This document shows positions 46,397-53,861 of a stretch of DNA of 64,000 nucleotides, in pieces (the first letter of the stretch is position 1; each line of letters begins with the position of its first letter). The notes under the pieces are model-generated. The model saw nothing but the letters and a program-made list of their open reading frames with translations. It did no database searches and had not been told where the DNA came from. The position numbers were made by a program, and so were the translations under genes. Source of the stretch: Psychrobacillus glaciei (GTDB lineage: Bacteria > Bacillota > Bacilli > Bacillales_A > Planococcaceae); NCBI RefSeq assembly GCF_008973485.1, contig NZ_CP031223.1, positions 434,001-498,000 of the forward strand, read 5' to 3'.

Positions 46397-46596
46397 GTCG
46401 CCGCCTGTCACTCCAATCAATAAATTAAGTATTGTTCGTGTTTTGATAATTAAATGCTATTTATGAAACTAACTCCTGTTGATTAAACAATTATAGGTAA
46501 TTTTCTATCTCTGTAATCCCTCAATCGATAACGGCACTTTGACTAGCATTCTCTAAATTACATTTAGCTGCCTATCTTGTATTAGCTAGTAGAATT

Positions 46597-46716
46597 TGTC
46601 GCTTTGGTATTTGCTTTCCGCTTTGTGAGCGACGAGCCTTCTCCTATGTTACCGCTTCTTGCAGTGTCTCACCTGTCTCGCTGTTCCCGCCTTCCGCTCC
46701 AATCCAATCCAATCAA
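46597..46716. repeat. GC-rich dispersed repeat, family A, copy 3 (degenerate)
   Basis: TTTGCTTTCCGCTTTGTGAG, CGACGAGCC, GCAGTGTCTCACCTGTCTCGCTG and TTCCGCTCCAATCCAATC follow the order of copies 1 and 2 with many changes. The 46208-46596 stretch before it, after the insertion sequence, shows no gene. Confidence 0.65.
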
Positions 46717-46789
46717 TAGTGCAATTAAGAAAGACAATGTGTTTCTGCGAAATAATAACTGGTACTTTTCTTTGTTTACCAATAGGGAA

Positions 46790-47110
46790 AGTGGAACTAG
46801 AGAAAAATAGATAGCATCCATTGATATAGAAGTGCTGAGCGGACGAAACTGCATCTTCGTCCGCTTTTAAAAGAATAGGAAAGGATTAATTCTCTCATTA
46901 TCCAAACCGTATGTACCTTGCCTCTACATATTTCAAGATGGCGACGGACAAACATCTGCCACAAGATTACCTGAAAAAGTGGATTGAGAAGTGACGCAGT
47001 CACTTCTCAATCCACAAAAATTCCCATGGTAATGGTGTAGCCAATGCTTCGTCCAAAGTACTCTGGAAATAGTAAAGACAAGATTCACTTAAATGAGGCT
47101 TACGTTTTCC
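46790..47110. repeat. Structured intergenic repeat, copy 5
   Basis: This full-length copy begins near GAACTAGAGAAAAATAGATAG and has hairpin one (GCGGACGAA, TTCGTCCGC, TTTT). The perfect 17-bp second hairpin (arms 46979-46995 and 46999-47015, loop GCA) and the end ATTCACTTAAATGAGGCTTACG complete it. It lies 140 bases before the first right-hand amidohydrolase. Confidence 0.85.
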
Positions 47111-47250
47111 TTATTTAACTCTAACAATTTACTATTATCAATCAAAAGGTAAATAAATTTTAAAAAATAGTAACTATTCTGAAAATAATGTTTGTTCAAT
47201 TTTTTTATACTTAAGATTAGTGCTAGAAAAGAGAGAAGGTGGGGGAAAAG

Positions 47251-48759
47251 ATGATTGATCTATTGTTGATTCATGGAACCGTCATAACGATGGATAAAGA
47301 CAGAAGAATATTGCAAGATGGTGCAGTTGCGATAAACGGTGGAAGAATTTTAGATGTAGATATAACGGAAGTTCTATTGGAAAAGTATGAAGCAAAAAAA
47401 GTGATGGATTGCAGTCATCATTGTATTTTGCCAGGATTTATCGATGCTCATGGCCACGGTGGTCATTCCATGTTTAAGACGATTGCGATGGAAGACTTTT
47501 GGATGCCTATTATAACAAATACGTATAAGCATTTTGTGACGGATGAGTTTTGGTATTATGAAGGGAAATTATCCTCTTTGGAACGTTTAAAGGCAGGAAT
47601 AACGACAGGGGTTTCTGTTTTAGGGTCAATGCCACGATCAGATGAGCCGATCTTTGCGCTGAACCATGCGAAAGCATACGCAGAAGTTGGTGTTCGAGAG
47701 GTAGTTTGTACTGGTCCATGTAATCCACCATGGCCACATTTATTTAGTCGATGGGTAGATGGTAAACAAATTACGAGAGAAGTTACGTACGATCAAGTAT
47801 TACATGGTGCAGAAAGTGTCATTGAAGCATTAAACCATGCAAATGACGATCATACGAGAGCTTTTATCACACCGTTTGTTATTGTCACATCTGTGGATCC
47901 ATCCAATCCAACCTCGCCAGCAAAACTGTATGGATTAAATGACCATGATTTGTATCAAGCGAAGAAAATTAGACAGATAGCGAAGAAATATAATACGAGA
48001 ATCCATTCTGATGCTTTTGGAGGGATGATTCATTTAGCGATACAGGATAAAGAAAATGCGCTATTAGGTCCGGATGTTCATTTACAACATTGCCGTGGTA
48101 TTTCTTTTGATGAGGCAAGAATTTTAGCGGAGACAGGAACCAATGTAAGTGCCTCGCCAGGGTTTACACAAGTACAAGCAAGAACGCCTATTACGGAATT
48201 AATAGAAATGGGAGCAACAGTTGCCATATCAACAGATGGGACTTCACCAAGTACAAGTTTTGATATGTTCCAAGCAATGCGTAAAACCCAGTTTATTCAC
48301 CAATCAGCTCTTAGAGATGAATATTATTTACCACCTGGAAAGCTGTTAGAAATGGTCACAATCGATGCTGCGAAATGTATTGGATGGGATGACGAACTAG
48401 GCTCTCTTGAAATAGGGAAAAAGGCAGATGTAATTACTGTAAATCTGCATCAACCACATCTAACTCCTGAGTTTATGCATGTCCATAGACTTGTTTATCA
48501 GGCTGTAGCTAGCGATGTAGATAATGTCATCGTAAATGGGAAAATCGTAATGGAGGGGCGAAACGTACGAACGGTCGATGAACATATGGTGTTGGATGAA
48601 GCAAATGAGGAAGCATATGCAACAGTGAAACGTGCTGGACTTGAAAAACATATGCAACCTTCAAAATCCTTTTGGGGACAAGCACGAGAATATATTGATG
48701 AAAAGAGATATAACGAGGATGATTATAAATTTACCGTGACGAAAGGTGAGCATAAATGA
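47251..48759 (+). CDS. AtzB/TrzA-like amidohydrolase, paralogue 1
   Basis: About 502 residues from the ATG at 47251, which follows AAGGTGGGG; a GTG four codons earlier is less likely. It is a metal-dependent hydrolase of the ATZ/TRZ/guanine-deaminase group. Ligand motifs are HGH in GFIDAHGHGGHSM, His in TRIHSDAFGG, His in LQHCRGISFDE and Asp in VAISTDGTSPSTSFDMFQAM. The C-terminal beta-sandwich ends with VNGKIVMEGR. It probably removes an amino or amide group from the imported compound. The next amidohydrolase overlaps by four bases. Confidence 0.87.
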   Translation: MIDLLLIHGTVITMDKDRRILQDGAVAINGGRILDVDITEVLLEKYEAKKVMDCSHHCILPGFIDAHGHGGHSMFKTIAMEDFWMPIITNTYKHFVTDEFWYYEGKLSSLERLKAGITTGVSVLGSMPRSDEPIFALNHAKAYAEVGVREVVCTGPCNPPWPHLFSRWVDGKQITREVTYDQVLHGAESVIEALNHANDDHTRAFITPFVIVTSVDPSNPTSPAKLYGLNDHDLYQAKKIRQIAKKYNTRIHSDAFGGMIHLAIQDKENALLGPDVHLQHCRGISFDEARILAETGTNVSASPGFTQVQARTPITELIEMGATVAISTDGTSPSTSFDMFQAMRKTQFIHQSALRDEYYLPPGKLLEMVTIDAAKCIGWDDELGSLEIGKKADVITVNLHQPHLTPEFMHVHRLVYQAVASDVDNVIVNGKIVMEGRNVRTVDEHMVLDEANEEAYATVKRAGLEKHMQPSKSFWGQAREYIDEKRYNEDDYKFTVTKGEHK

Positions 48760-50228
48760 AAACAAAGATTATAGGAAAGTATGTCATTGGCTATGATGGT
48801 CAAGATCATGTCATTTTAGAGAATGCACAAGTGGTTTATGAAAACGACACGATTGTTTTTGTCGGAAAAGATTATTCTGAAACTGTAGATGAAGTGATAG
48901 ATGTAGGAAATGCTGTTATTAGCCCTGGATTTATTGATTTAAATGCGCTCGGAGATATTGATCACGATATAGTTCATCTGGAAGCAACAATGTCCAAAAG
49001 TAAAAATCTTCTTTGGTCGGAACAGTTTGTACAAGAAGGACATGATGAATGGATGACAGAAGAAGAGGAAGCTTTTAAATCCCTTTATGCATACTCCCAG
49101 CTTATATTGCACGGTATTACTACCGCTATGCCGATTACTTCAGTCTTTTATAAAAAATGGGCAGAAACATATGAAGAATTAGCTGCAGCTGCAGAACATG
49201 CTGCAAGCTTAGGATTAAGAATTTATCTTGGACCAAGCTATCAATCTGGCATAAGAGTAGTAGAACCAGATGGAAAGGTCAAGCTTTTCTGGGATGAAGA
49301 AGCGGGTCGAGCGGGGTTAAAAAGAGCAGTGCAGTTTGTAGAAGAATTTGATGGTGCGTATGACGGCCTGGTTAGAGGGATGCTTGCACCAGAAAGAATT
49401 GAATGCCAAACGGAAGAAAATCTCATACAAACGAAATATTATAGTGAAAAACTTGGTGTTCCAATTAAACTTCATGCTGCACAGGGAAGTTTTGAATATA
49501 ATACATTCGTTGAAACACATGGAGTTACGCCAATTAGATATTTATATAATATAGGATTTCTAGGTCCCAAAACAGGTATTCCACACGCTCATTTTATCAC
49601 TGGATATAGTGGTGCAACGAACGGTGAGGGTGATGATATTGCACTTCTAAAAGAGACTAATACGACAGTTATTCACTGTCCACTCATTATTGGTAGGCAT
49701 GGCGACGCTTTAGAATCTTTTGCGAAATATAAAAGATACGGTGTTAATATCTGCCTTGGAACTGATACATTTCCTCCAGATATGTTCCAAAACATTCGTA
49801 CAGGCAGTATGCTTTCAAGACTTATAGACAAAAAAGTAGATGACTCTACCTACGCTGATTTTTATCGAGCAGCAACACTAGGAGCAGCATCTTTTCTTGA
49901 AAGAGAAGATTTAGGGAGACTAGCTGTAGGGGCAAAGGCAGATATTATTGCAATTGATCTAGACGCATTTCATATGGGTCCTCTAGATGATCCTATTCGA
50001 ACGATGATTGTAAGTGGAAGTGGAAGAGATGTGAAACTATCGATTATTAATGGACGAGTAGTTATGAAAGACAGAAAAATTCCTAATCTTGATTTGGATG
50101 ATATCAAACAAAAAGGACAAAAGTATTATAATAAAATGAGAAAAGGATATGTAAAAAGAGATTACCAGGAGCTAGGAGAGGAACAATTACTGCTACCATC
50201 TTTTACATATGTAGAGCGAATCGATTAA
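48756..50228 (+). CDS. AtzB/TrzA-like amidohydrolase, paralogue 2, lacking the HxH motif
   Basis: The 490-residue paralogue is translationally coupled to the upstream enzyme. Most ligands are kept: His in PIKLHAAQGS, His in PHAHFITG, Asp in ICLGTDTFPPDMFQNIRTG, and the ADIIAIDLDAFHMGP end. The first-strand HxH is replaced: GFIDLNALGDIDHDIVH. It may use the later His-Asp residues as ligands, bind one metal differently, or be a non-catalytic partner. The exact substitution is seen directly in the sequence. Confidence 0.83.
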   Translation: MKTKIIGKYVIGYDGQDHVILENAQVVYENDTIVFVGKDYSETVDEVIDVGNAVISPGFIDLNALGDIDHDIVHLEATMSKSKNLLWSEQFVQEGHDEWMTEEEEAFKSLYAYSQLILHGITTAMPITSVFYKKWAETYEELAAAAEHAASLGLRIYLGPSYQSGIRVVEPDGKVKLFWDEEAGRAGLKRAVQFVEEFDGAYDGLVRGMLAPERIECQTEENLIQTKYYSEKLGVPIKLHAAQGSFEYNTFVETHGVTPIRYLYNIGFLGPKTGIPHAHFITGYSGATNGEGDDIALLKETNTTVIHCPLIIGRHGDALESFAKYKRYGVNICLGTDTFPPDMFQNIRTGSMLSRLIDKKVDDSTYADFYRAATLGAASFLEREDLGRLAVGAKADIIAIDLDAFHMGPLDDPIRTMIVSGSGRDVKLSIINGRVVMKDRKIPNLDLDDIKQKGQKYYNKMRKGYVKRDYQELGEEQLLLPSFTYVERID

Positions 50229-50338
50229 AAGAAGAAAAAATAATGAAAAATATAGTAAATAAATTTAAAATTAAAAGTCTGAATATTTCTTATAATTGGA
50301 ATAACCAAAATGGTTTATAATATAAGGAGGAGAAGTAG

Positions 50339-51901
50339 ATGAAAAAGAAAAGTGCTACACAATGGTTTTTAGTATTGTTATTGACATTACTAATTGCAGG
50401 TTGCTCTACAGGAAAAGAAGAGAATGCTACTGAAGGTAGTAAGAATAGCTCAGCTAAAGATGGTAGCACTTTAGTGATTGCTCGTTTATCAGATGCAGAG
50501 AGTTTAGATCATCAGTTTATGTCCACTATCAATGCGGCAAGCGTGACACATGGGAAGATTTATGAAGGGCTGGTAGGGCGTGATAAAAACGCAGAAATTC
50601 AACCTTTATTAGCAAAAGAGTATAAACAAGTTGATGATACAACATGGGAGTTTAAGCTTAGAGAAGACGTGAAATTTCATGATGGTACTGATTTCAATGC
50701 AGATGCTGTGAAAAAGACATTTGATCGTATGTTAGATCCAAATGTTGGTTCTCCTAAAGCAGCTCTGTTTAAAATGGTTAAAGAAGTGAAAGTTGTTGAT
50801 GATCATACTGTACAATTTCTTTTATCTGAACCATATTCGCCATTACTTTCTATTTTAGCAAGTCATGAAGGTGGCATTATTAGTCCGAAAGCAATTGAAA
50901 AGTATGGCAAAGAACAAATTAAAGAACCAGATGGTACTGGACCATTTGTTTTTGAATCTTGGACGCCTGGACAAGAAATTGTTCTGAAGAAAAATGAAAG
51001 CTATTGGGGTACAAAAGCGAAAGTCGATAAAGTAGTATTTAAAGTAGTGCCAGAAGAAACTACACGTGTTTCGATGCTTGAAACTGGCGAAGCACAAATT
51101 GCTGAACCACTATCTGTACCGATGATGGAAACAGTAGAAGCTTCTAAAAACTCGGAAGTTTACCGTAGTGAAGGATTTGGAACAGAATATATTGGCTTTA
51201 ATGTGAAAAATGAGAAGTTAAGTGATGTTCGAGTTCGAAAAGCGATTTCACATGCAGTAGAAATGGATTCTATTCTAAAAGGAGTCTATAATAACGTTGG
51301 TTCAGAAGCAAACTCATTAATGGGTTCAAAAGTTTTTGGATATAACCCTGATATGAAAACATATGAATATAATTTAAATGAAGCGAAGAAATTACTTGCG
51401 GAAGCAGGTTATCCAGATGGCTTTGAAATAACGCTGAAAACAATGGATAGTAGAGAAAGAATAAATGTTGCGGAGGTTCTTCAATCCCAGTTAAAAGGAA
51501 TTGGTATTAAACTTAATATAGAAGTGTTAGAGTATGGGACTTTTGTAGAACAAGTCAACGCTGGAAATTCTGAAATGTTTATTATTAGCTGGAGAAATGC
51601 AACTGGTGATGCTGATTATAACCAATACAATCTTTTTCATACAAATTCTATTGGAGGAGCAGGAAACACTTTCTTTTACAGTAACAAAGAAGTAGATGGA
51701 ATTTTAGATGCTGCACGAATGGAAAAAGACCAAGAAAAACGAATCGAACTATATGCTAAAGCTCAAGAGTTAGAAATGGATGATGCTTTATATATTCCGA
51801 TTCGCGTAATTGAAAACTTAGCAGCAACGGCAAAAGGAGTGGAAGGATTTTCAATTAGTCCTTCAGGCTATTTAGAAATAAATGATGTGTCGGTTAAATA
51901 A
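50339..51901 (+). CDS. ABC importer substrate-binding lipoprotein, SBP2
   Basis: The 520-residue family-5 binding protein has a signal peptide ending in the lipobox LIAGC. It is closely related to SBP1: LSDAESLDHQFMSTINAASVTHGKIYEGL, LREDVKFHDGTDFNADAVKKTFDRMLDP, and GTGPFVFESWTPGQE. No permease genes are near on this side, so it probably feeds the same Dpp-type permease encoded at 37594-41452. AAGGAGG lies before the ATG. A hairpin separates it from the following amidohydrolase, as for SBP1. Confidence 0.9.
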   Translation: MKKKSATQWFLVLLLTLLIAGCSTGKEENATEGSKNSSAKDGSTLVIARLSDAESLDHQFMSTINAASVTHGKIYEGLVGRDKNAEIQPLLAKEYKQVDDTTWEFKLREDVKFHDGTDFNADAVKKTFDRMLDPNVGSPKAALFKMVKEVKVVDDHTVQFLLSEPYSPLLSILASHEGGIISPKAIEKYGKEQIKEPDGTGPFVFESWTPGQEIVLKKNESYWGTKAKVDKVVFKVVPEETTRVSMLETGEAQIAEPLSVPMMETVEASKNSEVYRSEGFGTEYIGFNVKNEKLSDVRVRKAISHAVEMDSILKGVYNNVGSEANSLMGSKVFGYNPDMKTYEYNLNEAKKLLAEAGYPDGFEITLKTMDSRERINVAEVLQSQLKGIGIKLNIEVLEYGTFVEQVNAGNSEMFIISWRNATGDADYNQYNLFHTNSIGGAGNTFFYSNKEVDGILDAARMEKDQEKRIELYAKAQELEMDDALYIPIRVIENLAATAKGVEGFSISPSGYLEINDVSVK

Positions 51902-51914
51902 CTCAACATGATTA

Positions 51915-51946
51915 GAGAGGGATATCCATATTGGATATTCCCTTTC
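51915..51946 (+). terminator. Hairpin between SBP2 and amidohydrolase genes
   Basis: GAGAGGGATATCCA pairs with TGGATATTCCCTTTC (one bulged base and a wobble). There is no strong T run, so partial termination or message stabilisation is likely. Confidence 0.6.
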
Positions 51947-51982
51947 ACCATGTAATTCTCAAAAAAAGAAAGGTGAATATAT

Positions 51983-53197
51983 ATGACTACTAGTTATTGG
52001 TTAAAGAATGTTCGACTGGAAACAGGATTTATGAAAGAAAATGAAAAAGTTATTGGTACAAAAACAGATTTGTTTCATCTGTTCATATCGGAAGGGAAAA
52101 TTGCGAATATCATCCGTATGGAGGACCAGATTACGGATAATTTTCCTATTAAGGACGCAAAAAAACTATTGCTACTCCCATCCTTTGTTGAAAAGCATGT
52201 TCACTTAGATAAAACGTATATGGGAGAAAAATGGAGGTCTTGTATTCCTGCTGCAAGCGTTGTAGAAAGAAGTACAAATGAAAGTAATATTTTGGCCTCA
52301 CTTCCTTCAAGTACAAAGGAACGAGCGGAAGCATTGTTGGAAGTATTATTATCCTACGGATCCACACATATTCGAACACATGTGGATATTTATCCAGAAG
52401 CAAAATTGAAAAACTTAGAAGGTGTTCAGCAAGCTTTGCGAACATACTCAGACAAAGTAAGTGCCGAAATCGTCGCCTTTGCTCAGCATGGGCTAATGCA
52501 AACGGGTACTTCACAATTGCTTAGAGAGGCAGTAAGAAATGGAGCTGGTATAGTAGGTGCAGTAGATCCAGCAACTGTAGATAATAATATTGAAGCATCT
52601 TTAGTTGAATTAATGGATATTGCAGTAGAAGGGAATGCAGATATCGATTTGCATTTACATGATCCAGGACATCTTGGAAACTTTACGATGAAACGTCTTG
52701 CTTATTTAACAAAACAAGCAGGCTGGGAAGGAAGAGTAGCAGTCAGTCATGCTTTCGGACTTGCCGATGTTTCTACGGAAGAAGCGTTTGAAATGGCGGG
52801 AATACTAAGAGATGCTGGTATTTCAATAGTATCAAGTCTCCCGAATAGAAGAATAATGCCGATTAAGTTACTAGACGAATGTGGCGTGAATGTAGCGATA
52901 GGGAACGATAATATTTTTGATTCCTGGTGGCCTACAGGAAATGGCGATGTTCTAGAAAGAGCAAGTCGTTTAATCGAACATTTTAGATGGACAGATGAAG
53001 TTTCCCTAACGCAAATTTTAAAATTTATTACTGGCGGGAAAACAACATTAGACAGAGAAGGGAACCAGCTATGGCCTAAAATTGGAGACGAGGCAAGTAT
53101 GCTACTAATCGATGCAAGCTGCTCAGCAGAAGTAATTGCCAGAGTTCCAAAACGTAAAGCTGTATTTTATAAAGGAAAGCTAGTCCAAGGTGAATAA
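51983..53197 (+). CDS. CodA/AtzC-like amidohydrolase, paralogue 3
   Basis: The 404-residue enzyme is related to the two minus-strand paralogues: EKHVHLDKTYMGEKWRSC, AQHGLMQTGTSQLLREAVRNG, IDLHLHDPGHLG, VAVSHAFGLADV and IGNDNIFDSWWPTGNGDV. In the last motif the ligand region is GND where the others have GCD or GHD, so specificity may differ. AAAGGTGA precedes the ATG. It follows SBP2, mirroring the SBP1-amidohydrolase order on the other side of the island. Confidence 0.85.
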   Translation: MTTSYWLKNVRLETGFMKENEKVIGTKTDLFHLFISEGKIANIIRMEDQITDNFPIKDAKKLLLLPSFVEKHVHLDKTYMGEKWRSCIPAASVVERSTNESNILASLPSSTKERAEALLEVLLSYGSTHIRTHVDIYPEAKLKNLEGVQQALRTYSDKVSAEIVAFAQHGLMQTGTSQLLREAVRNGAGIVGAVDPATVDNNIEASLVELMDIAVEGNADIDLHLHDPGHLGNFTMKRLAYLTKQAGWEGRVAVSHAFGLADVSTEEAFEMAGILRDAGISIVSSLPNRRIMPIKLLDECGVNVAIGNDNIFDSWWPTGNGDVLERASRLIEHFRWTDEVSLTQILKFITGGKTTLDREGNQLWPKIGDEASMLLIDASCSAEVIARVPKRKAVFYKGKLVQGE

Positions 53198-53319
53198 TAA
53201 GAAAGCTAGAGGACATAAAAACTCTATTTAAGGTGTTCTATTTAGGATTACTTTAACGAAAAAAAATCTAAAATAGGGACAATCAATAAATTTGGTGATG
53301 AAACATTAGGCACTCGGTA

Positions 53320-53470
53320 TTTAGCTGCTTTTGTATTGCTTTGGAATGAACGATCACTACACCTTTACCGAGATTTCTGAATGCGGAGGGATGCGACTTT
53401 GTCGCATCCCTCCGCATTTTTTTCGGTAATCTTGTTGTAGTCGTTCGTCCCTCGTTCTCTACAAGCACAG
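53320..53470 (-). repeat. Structured intergenic repeat, copy 6 (minus orientation, diverged)
   Basis: Read on the minus strand it gives CAAGATTACCGAAAAAA, then a perfect 17-bp hairpin (ATGCGGAGGGATGCGAC with GTCGCATCCCTCCGCAT; arms 53381-53397 and 53401-53417 on the plus strand), then CGGTAAAGGTGTAG. The flanks match the other copies while the stem sequence is different on both arms. A further scrap, GTGTAGAGTTACCGAAATAA near 53673, belongs to the same family. No gene is visible in 53198-53861. Confidence 0.7.
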
Positions 53471-53861
53471 TTAAAAAAAGTGCCAAAGCTTTTGGGGGTC
53501 AAAGAATAGCCACTTTCGTATCATACAACATGCATCCAAAGGTGATAGCCTTTCTCTAAAGTGGTTCCGCCTTTTCGATTTTAAAGCAAGTGTCACTTTT
53601 TTACACAGCACCTCCATACGACCAGTATTTCTTTGCAAAAATAAGCAAGAAATCCATGATAAAAAGGTGTAGAGTTACCGAAATAAGAGCTGACGCAAAA
53701 GGATTTGCCTGTGATGTGATGAAAAAATATTGTATACTACAATTTAGTGGCTAAAATTATTAGGGCAAATAAGTTACTTATTTGTGTAAATACAAAGCTT
53801 ATAATAATAAAAGTATTGTTTCTATATATACATTATTAATAGAAAGAAGGTTCTTTCTTCG

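Larger units (their letters stand above)
44448..46420. repeat. GC-rich dispersed repeat, family A, copy 2, split by two insertions
   Basis: The pieces 44448-44541, 44740-44758 and 46407-46420 join into one family A copy: CGCTATAGGCAGACGCTTTCC ... GAGCGATGAGCCATCACC ... GTCTCACTCAT, CCCGCTGGAGTCGCCGCCT, GTCACTCCAATCAA. It is interrupted by the 190-bp MITE and by the IS231-like element. Each insertion has its own target duplication. Confidence 0.85.
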
